Positions 46,921-56,709 are shown, counted from the first letter of the stretch. The stretch: 64,000 bases of DNA from Rhodobacteraceae bacterium WFHF2C18 (GCA_002166865.1 NHTQ01000003.1:1-64000); one strand, 5' to 3'. The notes: a model not told the origin generated them from the letters alone. Numbers and translations: made by a program.

Positions 46921-47537
46921 TCGACCCCCTGCAACTGCTGGCCTTTCTGCCCGCCGCGATCGCGCTGAACCTGACACCGGGCGCGGACATGATGTTCTGC
47001 CTGGGCCAGGGGCTGCGCGCCGGGGCACGGCCCGCGGTGGCGGCCAGCGCCGGCGTGGCGGCCGGGGTCATGGTGCACGTGGCGCTGGCCGGGATCGGCG
47101 TCGGCGCGGCGGTGCGCGCCCTGCCCTGGCTGTTCGACGCGATCCGATGGGCCGGCGTGGCCTATCTGCTGTGGCTGGCCGGCGCGGCGCTGCGCCACCC
47201 CTTGCGCACCGGCGCCCCCCTGCCGCAGGGCAGCGCCCGCGCGTTTCGGCAGGGTCTCGTGGTGAACCTCACCAATCCCAAGGTGATCCTTTTCGTTCTG
47301 GCCTTCGTGCCGCAATTCGTGACACCGGCCGACGGTGGCGTGCTGGGACAGTTCCTGATCCTTGGCACGCTTCTGGCTGCGGGGGGATTCGTCGTGAACG
47401 GGATCGTCGGTATCTTCGCCGGGGGCCTGGGTCGGCGGCTTGCCGGATCGGCCCGGGTCGCGCGGACCCTGAATTACCTGAGCGCGGGAATCTTCGGCGC
47501 ACTCGCCCTGCGCCTGGCATTGATGGAAAGGACCTGA
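46917..47537 (+). CDS. LysE/RhtB-type amino-acid exporter
   Basis: 206 residues, GTG start at 46917 overlapping the phosphoesterase stop (GTGA). About six helices, the L-N-L-T-P-G-A-D-M-M-F-C-L-G-Q-G-L-R-A-G signature near the start and V-N-L-T-N-P-K-V-I-L-F at the mid-point. The substrate is unknown. It is the second LysE-type exporter in the window and is not closely similar to the one at 5.1-5.8 kb. Confidence 0.87.
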   Translation: MIDPLQLLAFLPAAIALNLTPGADMMFCLGQGLRAGARPAVAASAGVAAGVMVHVALAGIGVGAAVRALPWLFDAIRWAGVAYLLWLAGAALRHPLRTGAPLPQGSARAFRQGLVVNLTNPKVILFVLAFVPQFVTPADGGVLGQFLILGTLLAAGGFVVNGIVGIFAGGLGRRLAGSARVARTLNYLSAGIFGALALRLALMERT

Positions 47538-47543
47538 ACAAGA

Positions 47544-48086
47544 ATGAGCCGCCTCGACGAAAGCAAGGAATTCATCCCCGTCCGCATCGCCGTCCTGACG
47601 GTGAGCGACACCCGCGCACTGGATCAGGACCGGTCGGGCGAGGTCCTGGCCGGCCGGATCGAGGCCGCAGGGCACATCCTGGCCGATCGCATGGTGGTCC
47701 GTGACGAGCGCGCGCAGATCGCCGACCAGCTGCGCGAATGGGTCGCAGACGCGGGCGTGGATGTCGTGATCTCGACGGGGGGGACCGGCCTGACGGGCCG
47801 GGACGTGACCGTCGAGGCGCATCGCGACGTCTACGAGAAGGAGATCGACGCCTTTGGCACAGTCTTCACGATCGTGTCCATGAACAAGATCGGCACCAGC
47901 GCCGTGCAGTCGCGGGCCACCGGCGGTGTCGCGGGGGGCACCTACCTTTTCGCGCTGCCGGGAAGCCCCGGGGCATGCAAGGATGCCTGGGACGAGATCC
48001 TGGCGCATCAGTTCGACTACCGCCACCGGCCCTGCAACTTCGTCGAGATCATGCCGCGCCTGGACGAGCATCAGCGACGGAAATAA
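47544..48086 (+). CDS. moaB: Molybdenum cofactor biosynthesis protein B
   Basis: MPT-binding protein of the MoaB/Mog fold, expected to adenylylate molybdopterin. The 180-residue protein has I-A-V-L-T-V-S-D-T-R, the central S-T-G-G-T-G-L-T-G-R-D-V-T segment and the late L-P-G-S-P-G-A-C. It is 6 bp after the exporter gene. No other moa/mog gene is in the window. Confidence 0.94.
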   Translation: MSRLDESKEFIPVRIAVLTVSDTRALDQDRSGEVLAGRIEAAGHILADRMVVRDERAQIADQLREWVADAGVDVVISTGGTGLTGRDVTVEAHRDVYEKEIDAFGTVFTIVSMNKIGTSAVQSRATGGVAGGTYLFALPGSPGACKDAWDEILAHQFDYRHRPCNFVEIMPRLDEHQRRK

Positions 48087-48181
48087 CCCCGGCCCGCGTA
48101 TCATGCCCCAACTTGGCATCCCCCGCACCGTGACTACATAATGCAGCATTCAATCAAAGGCCCCAGCGAGGGTAGCGGTCC

Positions 48182-49642
48182 ATGCGGTTTCTGCGTCACA
48201 GCCTGACAGGCCTGTTCCTTCTGTCCCTGACCCTCGGGCTGCTCGTCTATGCCGGACACATGGTCTTTTCGGCCGTTCAGGCTCGGCTTTCCGAGGAAAG
48301 CGAGGTGCCGCAGCGGCGCGAACGGGTCTTTGCCGTCAACGTGGTGGAGGCGCGGGAAAAGACGATCGTGCCGGTGCTGACCGCCTTCGGCGAGATCCAG
48401 AGCCGCCGCACCCTTGAAATCCGTGCCAAGACCGCGGGCACGATCCTTGAACTGGCGCCCGAATTCCAGGAGGGCGGCAAGGTTCGGGCAGGGCAGACCC
48501 TCGTCCGGATCGATCCCGCGGATGCCCAATCCGCTCTCGACCGGGCCAAGAGCGACATGCTGGACGCCCGCGCCGAACAGCGCGAGGCCGAGCGCGCGCT
48601 GGAGCTGGCACAGGACGAACTGGCCGCCGCGCGCGCGCAGGCGGCGCTGCGTCAGCGTGCCTTCGAACGCCAGAAGGATCTCGAAGGGCGCGGCGTGGGC
48701 ACGGCGGCGGCCGTGGAAACCGCCGAACTCGCCGCCGCGCAAGCCCGGCAGGCCGTCCTGTCCAGCCGGCAGGCGCTGGCCGTGGCCGAGGCCCGCGTGG
48801 ACCAGGCCGAGACACGTCTGGCCCGCGCCGAGATCGCGCTGGAAGAGGCCGAGCGGCAGGTCGCCGACACCCGCATCACCGCCGACTTCGCGGGCACGCT
48901 CAACGCTGTCTCGGTGGTCGAGGGCGGGCTCGTCTCGGTCAACGAACAGCTGGCCGAACTGGTCGATGGCGACGCGCTGGAAGTGGCCTTTCGCGTCTCC
49001 ACCCCGCAGTACGGCCGGCTACTTGGAGAGGACGGGGCGCTCATCAAGGCCCCGGTGAAAGTCGCGCTGGATGTCTATGGCCTCGACCTCGCCGCGCGGG
49101 GCATGATCACGCGCGAGGGCGCCGATGTCGGCGAGGGGCAGACGGGGCGACGGCTCTTCGCGCAGCTGGAGGCGGCCAGCGGTCTCAAACCCGGCGATTT
49201 CGTCACCGTCAAGATCGAGGAGCCACCGCTGTCCGAGGTGATCCGGCTGCCGGCGACGGCGCTTGGCGCCGACGGGACGGTGCTGGTGCTGGACGGCGAG
49301 GACCGCCTGAAGGCCATGCCCGTCACGCTGATGCGCCGCCAGGGTGACGATATCCTTGTGCGGGCCGCGGACTTGGCGGGGCGCTCGGTCGTGACCGAGC
49401 GGTCCCCGCTCCTGGGAGAAGGGATCAAGGTGCGCCCGCTGCGGCAAACCCCGGATGCGAAGGCCATCGAAACACCCGGCATGCTGGAACTCGCCCCCGA
49501 TCGCCGAGCGCGTCTCGTCGCCTTCGTCGAGGCCAGCACCGACATGCCCGACGCCGTCAAGACCCGCCTGCTGGGCCAGTTGCAGCAACCGCGGGTCCCC
49601 GCGGGCATGGTGCAGCGGCTGGAAACCCGGATGGGGGGCTGA
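48182..49642 (+). CDS. RND efflux periplasmic adaptor (membrane fusion protein)
   Basis: 486 residues. One N-terminal membrane anchor (about 8-33) is followed by a lipoyl-like barrel (GTILELAPEFQEGGKVRAGQ...), a long coiled-coil hairpin (about 115-220, with the Q-R-A-F-E-R-Q-K-D-L segment), then beta-barrel and membrane-proximal domains. It links the inner-membrane pump to an outer-membrane channel. The pump gene follows after 3 bp. No outer-membrane factor gene is adjacent. Confidence 0.92.
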   Translation: MRFLRHSLTGLFLLSLTLGLLVYAGHMVFSAVQARLSEESEVPQRRERVFAVNVVEAREKTIVPVLTAFGEIQSRRTLEIRAKTAGTILELAPEFQEGGKVRAGQTLVRIDPADAQSALDRAKSDMLDARAEQREAERALELAQDELAAARAQAALRQRAFERQKDLEGRGVGTAAAVETAELAAAQARQAVLSSRQALAVAEARVDQAETRLARAEIALEEAERQVADTRITADFAGTLNAVSVVEGGLVSVNEQLAELVDGDALEVAFRVSTPQYGRLLGEDGALIKAPVKVALDVYGLDLAARGMITREGADVGEGQTGRRLFAQLEAASGLKPGDFVTVKIEEPPLSEVIRLPATALGADGTVLVLDGEDRLKAMPVTLMRRQGDDILVRAADLAGRSVVTERSPLLGEGIKVRPLRQTPDAKAIETPGMLELAPDRRARLVAFVEASTDMPDAVKTRLLGQLQQPRVPAGMVQRLETRMGG

Positions 49643-49645
49643 GCC

Positions 49646-52600
49646 ATGCCGCGCCGGGTTTCCGCCGCGGCCGGGGGGCTGCTGTCCTACTTCACGCGCC
49701 ATCGCACGGCCGCCAACCTGCTGCTGGTTGTCCTGATCGTGCTGGGGCTTGCCGCGATGCCGCGCATGCGCGCACAGTTCTTTCCGGACGTGGTGGTGGA
49801 TTCCGTGACCGTTTCGGTCGTCTGGGAGGGGGCCAGCGCCGAGGATGTGGATTCGGCCATCGTCCAGGTCCTGGAACCCGCCCTTCTGGCCGTCGACGGC
49901 GTCGAAAGCAGCGAGGCCACCAGCCGCGAAGCGCGCGCCAGCGTCCAGTTGGAGTTCGAGCCGGGCTGGGACATGGGCCGCGCCGCCGACGAGGTGCAGG
50001 CGGCGGTGGACAGCGTCACCACGCTGCCCGAGGAGGCGGAGGAGCCTGAGGTCCGCCGCGGCGCCTGGCGCGACCGCGTGACGGACGTGGTCGTCACCGG
50101 CCCCGTGGCCACCGACCAGTTGGGCCTGTTCGCCGACGAATTCGTCACCCGCCTGTTCGATGCCGGCGTGACACGGACCACGATCCGCGGCGTGGCCGCG
50201 CCCGAGACCATCGTCGAGGTGCCCTCGGCCAACCTGATCGCCCACGACATCACCATGGCCGAGATCGCGCAGGCCATCGCCGGCGAAGTGGACGCGGACC
50301 CCGCCGGGGACGTCACGGGGGCCAATGCGCGCGTCCGCACGGGCGTGGAAAAGCGTGCCCCGGACCAGATCGCGGGGATCGTCCTTCGCTCGAACCCCGA
50401 TGGATCAAAGCTGACGGTGGGCGACGTCGCCAGCGTGCGCGTGGAGGGCATCGCGCGCGAACTCAGCTATTTCGTGGGCGAGGCGCCGGCCATGTCGATC
50501 CGGGTGGACCGCTCGGCCCGGGGCGACGCCATCGAGATCCAGAAAACCGTGGAAGAGGTCGCCGCCCGCATGGAGGAGACGCTACCCGAAGGCGTATCCA
50601 TCGACCTGATCCGCACGCGGGCCGAGTCGATCTCGGGCCGGCTCGACACCCTTCTGGACAACGGGCTGACCGGGCTCGCGCTGGTCGTGGCGCTTCTGTT
50701 CATGTTCCTGAACGCGCGCACGGCCTTCTGGGTGGCCGCGGGCATTCCCGTGGCGATGCTGACGGCCATCGCGCTGATGTACGTGGGCGGACTGACGATC
50801 AACATGGTCTCGCTTTTCGCGCTCATCATCACCCTGGGGATCGTGGTGGACGACGCCATCGTGGTCGGCGAACACGCGGATGCCCGCGCCCGCAAGTTCG
50901 GCGAGGCGCCGGCCGTGGCCGCCGAGCGCGCCGCGCAGCGCATGGCACTGCCCGTCTTCTCGGCCACGCTGACCACGCTCATCGCCTTCTTCGGGCTGGT
51001 GGCTGTCGGAGGACGTTTCGGGGACCTCATCATCGACATCCCCTTCACGGTGATCGTCGTGCTGCTGGCCTCTCTGGTGGAATGCTTCCTCATCCTGCCT
51101 CACCACATGGCCCATGCCCTGCATCACACGCGCGAGCGGCACTGGTACGATTGGCCAAGCCGCATGGTGAACCGCGGCTTCGTCTGGGTGCGCGAGCGCC
51201 TGTTCCGCCCCTTCATGGCCGGCGTGATCCGCGCCCGCTATCCCGTTCTGGCCGGGGTCGTCGTGCTGCTGGCGTCCCAGGCGGCGCTGTTCGTCGAGGG
51301 ATCGGTGCAGTGGCGGTTCTTCAACGCGCCCGAGCGCGGCAGCGTCACCGGCAATTTCGCCATGGCCCCGGGCGCGACACGCGCAGATTCGCTCGAGATG
51401 ATGCGCGAGATGCAACGCGCGACCGAGGAGCTGGGCGCCGAGTACGAAGAGCGCCACGGCCGCAACCCGCTTGACTACGTCATGGCACAGGTGGGCGGAA
51501 ACACCGGTTACGGCCTTGCGGGGGCGGACACCAAGGAGCCCGACCAGCTGGGCGGCATCGCAATCGAGTTGATCGATGCCGACCTGCGGCCCTATTCCAG
51601 CTTCGCCTTCGTGGGCGAGCTGCAGGAGCGCGTCGAGCGGCATCCCCTGGCCGAAACCGTCAGCTTCCGCGGCTGGCGCTCGGGCCCCGGGGGCGACGCG
51701 CTGGACGTGGAGTTCTTCGGCGCCGCGGCGGAGGATCTCAAGGACGCGTCGGAGGGCCTGAAGACGGCGCTGTCACGCTATCCCGAGGTTTCGGGCGTGC
51801 AGGACAACCTGGCCTACGACAAACAGGAACTGATCCTCGATCTCACGCCGCAGGGTCAGGCGCTGGGGTTCACCATCGACGATCTGGGCCGCGTCCTGCG
51901 CCACCGGCTGGGCGGCATCGAGGCGGCAACCTACCCGGTGGGGCCGCGTAGCGCCGCGATCCGGGTGGAACTGCCCGAGGGCGAGCTGACCGCGGACTTC
52001 CTCCAACGAACGCAACTGCGCACGCCGCGCGGCGGCTATGTGCCGCTGGCAGACATCGTGCAGGTCGATCGCCGGACCGGCTTTTCCACCGTCCGGCGCG
52101 AGAACGGCGTCCGCCTGATCAGCGTGACCGGCGACATCTCCGAGGACGATCCGGCCCGCGCGGCCGAGGTGATGACGGCACTGGAGGAGGACATCCTGCC
52201 CGGCATCGCCGCCGAACACCAGGTGGAATGGCGCCTGTCAGGGCTGTCGGAACAGGAGGACGATTTCCTCAACGATGCGCGGCTGGGGCTCATCCTGACG
52301 CTCACCGGCATCTACCTGGTGCTGGCCTGGGTCTTTGCCAGCTGGACACGGCCGCTGGTGGTCATGGCCATCATCCCCTTCGGCGTGGTGGGAACGATCT
52401 ACGGCCATTACCAGTGGGACGTACCGCTGAGCATGTTCACCGTGGTCGGACTGTTGGGGATGACCGGGATCATCATCAACGACTCCATCGTCCTGGTCAC
52501 CACCATCGACGAACATGCGCGCGAGCGCGGGCTCGTCCCCGCGATCATCGAGGGCGCGGCGGACCGCCTGCGGCCGGTGATCCTGACCACGGCGACCACG

Positions 52601-53053
52601 GTGCTGGGGCTGACCCCCCTGCTGTTCGAACGGTCCCAGCAGGCGCAGTTCCTGAAACCCACGGTCATCACCCTGGTCTACGGGCTGGGCTTCGGCGTGG
52701 TGCTGGTGCTGCTGGTGGTGCCGGCGCTGATGGCCGTCCAGCGCGATGTGCAGCGTCAGACGACCGCGCTGCGCCGCGCCCTGCGGGCCCGGCGGCGTCG
52801 ACTGCGCCTGGGGCTCGTCTTCGGGCTGGCGGCGGTTCTGGGCTGGCTGGCGGCGACCATGGGCACGACCCTGGCAACGGGCCATCTGCCTGCCATCCTT
52901 GGCCGGGCGGCGCCGCCGCTGCAAGAGATGGCGCCAATGACGGCCGCACTGCTGCTTTTCCTGGCGGGGGCCGCGGGGCTGGCGCTGGTCCTTTATGCCG
53001 TCATGGCCCTGAACGAGGCCCTGCGCCGCCGTCAACCTGCGGGACAGCCCTGA
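49646..53053 (+). CDS. RND efflux transporter permease
   Basis: Inner-membrane proton-driven exporter of 1135 residues. It shows the RND repeat structure: TM1 (about 20-38), a large periplasmic loop, TMs 2-6 (N-A-R-T-A-F-W-V-A-A-G-I-P-V and the central L-G-I-V-V-D-D-A-I-V-V-G-E with paired Asp), a second loop, and TMs 7-12 (G-M-T-G-I-I-I-N-D-S-I). After the usual end the protein continues with a basic stretch and two further hydrophobic segments. The substrate is unknown. Its last 22 bp overlap the convergent gene. Confidence 0.93.
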   Translation: MPRRVSAAAGGLLSYFTRHRTAANLLLVVLIVLGLAAMPRMRAQFFPDVVVDSVTVSVVWEGASAEDVDSAIVQVLEPALLAVDGVESSEATSREARASVQLEFEPGWDMGRAADEVQAAVDSVTTLPEEAEEPEVRRGAWRDRVTDVVVTGPVATDQLGLFADEFVTRLFDAGVTRTTIRGVAAPETIVEVPSANLIAHDITMAEIAQAIAGEVDADPAGDVTGANARVRTGVEKRAPDQIAGIVLRSNPDGSKLTVGDVASVRVEGIARELSYFVGEAPAMSIRVDRSARGDAIEIQKTVEEVAARMEETLPEGVSIDLIRTRAESISGRLDTLLDNGLTGLALVVALLFMFLNARTAFWVAAGIPVAMLTAIALMYVGGLTINMVSLFALIITLGIVVDDAIVVGEHADARARKFGEAPAVAAERAAQRMALPVFSATLTTLIAFFGLVAVGGRFGDLIIDIPFTVIVVLLASLVECFLILPHHMAHALHHTRERHWYDWPSRMVNRGFVWVRERLFRPFMAGVIRARYPVLAGVVVLLASQAALFVEGSVQWRFFNAPERGSVTGNFAMAPGATRADSLEMMREMQRATEELGAEYEERHGRNPLDYVMAQVGGNTGYGLAGADTKEPDQLGGIAIELIDADLRPYSSFAFVGELQERVERHPLAETVSFRGWRSGPGGDALDVEFFGAAAEDLKDASEGLKTALSRYPEVSGVQDNLAYDKQELILDLTPQGQALGFTIDDLGRVLRHRLGGIEAATYPVGPRSAAIRVELPEGELTADFLQRTQLRTPRGGYVPLADIVQVDRRTGFSTVRRENGVRLISVTGDISEDDPARAAEVMTALEEDILPGIAAEHQVEWRLSGLSEQEDDFLNDARLGLILTLTGIYLVLAWVFASWTRPLVVMAIIPFGVVGTIYGHYQWDVPLSMFTVVGLLGMTGIIINDSIVLVTTIDEHARERGLVPAIIEGAADRLRPVILTTATTVLGLTPLLFERSQQAQFLKPTVITLVYGLGFGVVLVLLVVPALMAVQRDVQRQTTALRRALRARRRRLRLGLVFGLAAVLGWLAATMGTTLATGHLPAILGRAAPPLQEMAPMTAALLLFLAGAAGLALVLYAVMALNEALRRRQPAGQP

Positions 53054-53841
53054 ATATCCACCGCCTTGCCGTCGCCCAGCACCGTGACGCGCAGGCCCGA
53101 TCGATCCAGCGCGAAGGCCTTGCCGTCGACGTGGTAGAGTTCGGTTTCCGCCACCAGGCTTCGACCGCGGCGTTCCGATTGCGCCTGGGCGACCCAGACG
53201 GCCGGGTTGTCGGTCTCGATCACGGCGATCTCGTCGCGGCCCTGGCGGGGCAGATCGATCTCGGCCCTCAGGCGCAGCCCCCCCTCGATCGGGCTGACCC
53301 GGCAGGACACGTCAGCCACGCCCGCTTCCTGCGCGGTGAAGGGTCTTGCCGCCAGCGCGGCAACGATGCGCGGGTCGCGGCCTGTGTCATCCGCCGGCAG
53401 CTCGTGGGACAGCTTGAGCGAGACGGGCACGCAGACATCCTTGCAGATTCCCATTTCCACCGCGCCCTTCAGGGTCACGGGCCGGCCGGTGTCCTGCGGG
53501 CTGATGCGCAAGGGAAGGACGACGGAGTCGGCATACCCGATGGTGCGCACGCCGTTCTGCGAGATGGTCCGGGGCACCGGCCAGACGACGCCGACATCGC
53601 CCAGGTTGCGCGATCCGCGCCAGTCGAACCGCGGCGGAATGCCGGCATCGCCCGGGGCCCGCCAATAGGTTTTCCATCCGTCGCGCAGGGAAATCTCCAA
53701 CGCGCCGATATGCGTGCCATCGGCCGCCCGCCACCCGGGCAGAAGCCGCGCCTCCACCATGTCGGCCGCCGGCGCGGCCTGCGCCGGGGCAGTCAGGGCT
53801 GCCGCCGCAGCCAGAACCATGAGTGTCATGTACCGGATCAT
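53032..53841 (-). CDS. Exported protein with DsbD N-terminal-type domain
   Basis: About 269 residues from the ATG at 53841; starts at 53859 or 53829 are also possible. A signal peptide (ending near A-Q-A-A-P-A) precedes a domain like the periplasmic alpha-domain of DsbD, with the W-K-T-Y-W-R-A-P-G-D-A-G-I-P-P segment and the redox-type cysteines M-G-I-C-K-D-V-C-V-P. The membrane and thioredoxin parts of DsbD are absent. It may accept electrons from a separate CcdA-like protein. It overlaps the RND gene tail to tail by 22 bp. Confidence 0.82.
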   Translation of the reverse strand: MIRYMTLMVLAAAAALTAPAQAAPAADMVEARLLPGWRAADGTHIGALEISLRDGWKTYWRAPGDAGIPPRFDWRGSRNLGDVGVVWPVPRTISQNGVRTIGYADSVVLPLRISPQDTGRPVTLKGAVEMGICKDVCVPVSLKLSHELPADDTGRDPRIVAALAARPFTAQEAGVADVSCRVSPIEGGLRLRAEIDLPRQGRDEIAVIETDNPAVWVAQAQSERRGRSLVAETELYHVDGKAFALDRSGLRVTVLGDGKAVDIQGCPAG

Positions 53842-53976
53842 GCCCTTGACATGGCCCATCCGCCGGTGAATTCCAAGTCACGTTCCGGCGAGAATTCGCC
53901 GCCTCCATGCGAACCCGCGCTTGCACAGTGGCCTTCGCGCACCCATTGTTGACGCAGTCGGAAACGGAGCCCGCGC

Positions 53977-54543
53977 TTGACGAGCGATATCGACCTTACC
54001 GGAAAACTCCTGATCGCCATGCCCGGCATGGGGGATCCGCGCTTCACCCATTCCGTGATCCATGTCTGTGCCCACTCCGACGAAGGCGCGATGGGGCTTG
54101 TCTTGAACAAGCCGACCGGCGAGCTTCACCTGCATGACCTGCTTGAGCAACTTTCGATAACGGCGGGGCCCGAGGCGCGCAATTTGCCGGTTCATTTCGG
54201 CGGCCCGGTCGAAACCGGTCGCGGTTTCGTCCTGCACGACGAGGGCTATCACTCCTCGATCTCGACGCTCTCGGTTGGCGCAGGGCTCGCGATGACCGCG
54301 ACGCTGGACATCCTTGAGGACCTCGCGCAAGGCCAAGGGCCGGCCAAGGCGCTCATTGCGCTCGGGTATGCCGGATGGGGCCCCGGCCAGTTGGAGGCCG
54401 AGATCGCCCAGAACGGGTGGTTGACCTGTGACCCCGGTTCCGCCCTCGTTTTCGACACCCCGGACAACGAGAAGTGGGAAGCGGCGCTCAAGACCCTCGG
54501 GATCAACGCGCTGGCCCTTTCGGCGGACGCCGGCCGCGCCTGA
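53977..54543 (+). CDS. YqgE/AlgH family protein (UPF0301)
   Basis: 188 residues. The start is TTG at 53977, with an ACGGAG site 7 nt upstream and [12 protein letters not shown] following directly. Further family segments are [26 protein letters not shown] and [13 protein letters not shown]. The biochemical role of YqgE/AlgH is unsettled. It stands alone. Confidence 0.9.
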   Translation: MTSDIDLTGKLLIAMPGMGDPRFTHSVIHVCAHSDEGAMGLVLNKPTGELHLHDLLEQLSITAGPEARNLPVHFGGPVETGRGFVLHDEGYHSSISTLSVGAGLAMTATLDILEDLAQGQGPAKALIALGYAGWGPGQLEAEIAQNGWLTCDPGSALVFDTPDNEKWEAALKTLGINALALSADAGRA

Positions 54544-54561
54544 CGTGCATCGCGTTTCGCC

Positions 54562-55326
54562 TTAATCGTCCATAAGGCGCCGGATATCTTCCACGCGCTG
54601 CGCGTTGTCGCGCGCCAGCGTGCCATCCGCGCGCCAAAGCGAGTTCTCGAAGCCAACGCGCACCTTGCCACCCATGTCGATCGCATGGCGCAGGCAGGCG
54701 GTTTCCCCCCGGCCAAAGGCGCAGACGGCCCAGTCGGGGACAAGGCCCCGGGCCGCGAGGTCGCGCAGGAACGGGTCGAGGTCCCCCGGCGCGCTGTCGC
54801 CGGTTTCGGCGTAACGCCCCAGAACGAAGAGAAGTTGCAGGCCCCGGTCCGCCAGCAGCGCAGGCGGAAGCACGCGCGTCAGAAGCGCCAGGTCGGCCGT
54901 GTCATAAAGAATGTGCTGCACCGCGATGCCGGCCCCGGCGCAGCGGTCGTAGAAGGCAGCCGCCTGCGCGTTCGGCGTGTCGCGGCAGATTTCGCGGACC
55001 GAGGCCGAGATCAACGCCGCCCCGCTGTTCAGCGCGACCTTGCGCTGATGCTCGGGGCCGTAGCGGCCCGCCGCCTCGGTCGTCGCCTGAATGCGCATGC
55101 CCGGCACGGCCTCGGCCAGTTCGGCCAGTGCCGCGCGGTACAGACCCGCGTCCAGCACGTGTCGGCCGGCGTCATCGCGCAGGTGCAGATGCAACCCGTC
55201 GGCGCCCGCCGCGTGGCAGGCCCGCGCGCAGTCCACGATCTCGCGCAGGGTGACGGGCAGCGCGGGGTGATCGGCCTTTCCGCGCCTTGCCCCGTTGGGC
55301 GCGACCATCAGCCGGGGAAGGCTCAC
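54562..55326 (-). CDS. BKACE family enzyme (beta-keto acid cleavage, DUF849)
   Basis: 254-residue TIM-barrel protein. Family members use Zn2+ and acetyl-CoA to split beta-keto acids into acetoacetate and an acyl-CoA; the founding enzyme cleaves 3-keto-5-aminohexanoate. The zinc pair H-L-H-L-R-D-D appears (about 46-52), with A-P-N-G-A at the N-terminus and the T-T-E-A-A-G-R-Y-G-P segment of one BKACE subgroup instead of S-T-G-G. It is shorter than many relatives. The 4-bp overlap with the aminotransferase suggests that the latter supplies its keto-acid substrate. Actual substrate unknown. Confidence 0.85.
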   Translation of the reverse strand: MSLPRLMVAPNGARRGKADHPALPVTLREIVDCARACHAAGADGLHLHLRDDAGRHVLDAGLYRAALAELAEAVPGMRIQATTEAAGRYGPEHQRKVALNSGAALISASVREICRDTPNAQAAAFYDRCAGAGIAVQHILYDTADLALLTRVLPPALLADRGLQLLFVLGRYAETGDSAPGDLDPFLRDLAARGLVPDWAVCAFGRGETACLRHAIDMGGKVRVGFENSLWRADGTLARDNAQRVEDIRRLMDD

Positions 55327-56648
55327 GTGCCCAGCACCTCCGCCAGGGCGGTGTCGAGCTTGCCCACCAGTTCGTCGATCTGTGCCTCGTCGAGGATGAA
55401 GGGCGGGGCCAGCAGCACGTGGTCACCATTGCGTCCGTCGATCGTGCCGCCCATGGGATAGCAGATCAGCCCGGCGTCGAAGCAGGCGCGCTTGATATCA
55501 CGGTGCACGGCGCGTTCGGGCGGAAACGGCGCCTTGGTTTCGCGATCGGCCACGATTTCCAGGCCGCGGAACATGCCGCGCCCGCGAATGTCACCCACGT
55601 GGGGGTGCCGGCCGAAGGCCCCTTCCAGTGCGGCGGCGAGGGTCTCGCCCATGCGCGCGGCGCGGTCGGTCAACCCGCCGTCCGTCAGCTTGTGAACAAC
55701 CGTGTCCGCGGCCGCGCAGGCGGTGGGATGGCCCATGTAGGTGTGCCCGTGCTGGAACAGGCCCGAGCCCGCCGCGACAGCCGCGTAGATTGTCTGGGAA
55801 CACAGCATGGCGCCGATCGGTTGGTAGCCCGCGCCCAGCCCCTTCGCGATGGTCACGATGTCGGGGCGCACGCCGTCCTGTTCGCAGGCGAACAGCGTGC
55901 CGGTCCGTCCCATGCCGCACATCACCTCGTCGAGGATCAGCAGGATACCGTAGCGGTCGCAGATCTCGCGGATTCGTTTGAAATAGCCCGGCACCGGTGG
56001 CACGGCCCCGGCAGTGGCACCAACCACGGGTTCGGCCACGAAGCCGATCACCTGTTCGGGGCCGACGCGCAGGATCTCGGCCTCAAGCTCGTCAGCCACG
56101 CGGCGTCCGTAGTCCTCGCGCGTCTCGCCCGCGGCGCGATCGCGGTATTCGTAGCACGGCGCGATATGCGAGGTTTCGATCAGCATCGGCGCGAAGGGCG
56201 CGCGCCGCCACGCGTTGCCGCCCGTGGCCAGCGCCCCCAGCGTGTTGCCGTGATAGCTCTGCCGCCGGGCGATGAAGCGGTGGCGCTCCGGCTGGCCGAT
56301 CTCAAGGAAGTACTGCCGTGCGAGTTTCAGCGCGGCCTCCATCGCCTCGGATCCGCCGGAGACGAAATAGACCCTCTCGATCCCGTCGGGCGCGTGGGCG
56401 ATGAGCCGGTCGGCCAGTGCTTCGGCCGGCGCGGAGGTGAAGAATCCCGTATGCGCGAACGGCAAGGTGTCCACCTGCGCCTTGATCGCGGCGATCACGT
56501 CCGGGTCGGAATGGCCCAGGCAAGACACCGCCGCGCCGCCCGACCCGTCAAGGTACCGCTTGCCGTCCGCGTCGATCAGGTAAGGGCCGTCGCCGCGCTG
56601 TGCCCGCGGTGGCGCCGATTTCGTGTGTCTTGGAAAAACGTGGCTCAT
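55323..56648 (-). CDS. Class III PLP-dependent aminotransferase
   Basis: 441 residues from 56648 (MSHVFPRHTKSAPP). The fold-type I class III signature is clear: D-G-S-G-G-A-A-V-S-C-L-G-H, V-S-G-G-S-E-A-M-E-A-A-L-K, L-I-L-D-E-V-M-C-G-M-G-R-T-G with the PLP Asp, and the Schiff-base Lys in T-I-A-K-G-L-G-A-G-Y. This class acts on omega- and beta-amino groups. With the BKACE gene it suggests deamination of a beta-amino acid to a beta-keto acid, then CoA-dependent cleavage. It is divergent from the RpiR regulator. Confidence 0.9.
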   Translation of the reverse strand: MSHVFPRHTKSAPPRAQRGDGPYLIDADGKRYLDGSGGAAVSCLGHSDPDVIAAIKAQVDTLPFAHTGFFTSAPAEALADRLIAHAPDGIERVYFVSGGSEAMEAALKLARQYFLEIGQPERHRFIARRQSYHGNTLGALATGGNAWRRAPFAPMLIETSHIAPCYEYRDRAAGETREDYGRRVADELEAEILRVGPEQVIGFVAEPVVGATAGAVPPVPGYFKRIREICDRYGILLILDEVMCGMGRTGTLFACEQDGVRPDIVTIAKGLGAGYQPIGAMLCSQTIYAAVAAGSGLFQHGHTYMGHPTACAAADTVVHKLTDGGLTDRAARMGETLAAALEGAFGRHPHVGDIRGRGMFRGLEIVADRETKAPFPPERAVHRDIKRACFDAGLICYPMGGTIDGRNGDHVLLAPPFILDEAQIDELVGKLDTALAEVLGT

Positions 56649-56671
56649 CGTATCCTCCGCCCCCGCGCAGT

Positions 56672-56709
56672 TGAAACAGAATACGCAAAAGTTGACAAGG
56701 CGTGAAACA
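56672..56709. promoter_or_regulatory. Candidate RpiR operator: TGAAACA direct repeats
   Basis: TGAAACA occurs at 56672-56678 and 56703-56709, exactly 31 bp apart (about three helical turns), in the 103-bp divergent spacer between the aminotransferase and regulator genes. A TTGACA (56692-56697) between them could be the -35 of the regulator promoter. The arrangement suits binding by the adjacent RpiR protein; this is inference from sequence. Confidence 0.45.
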
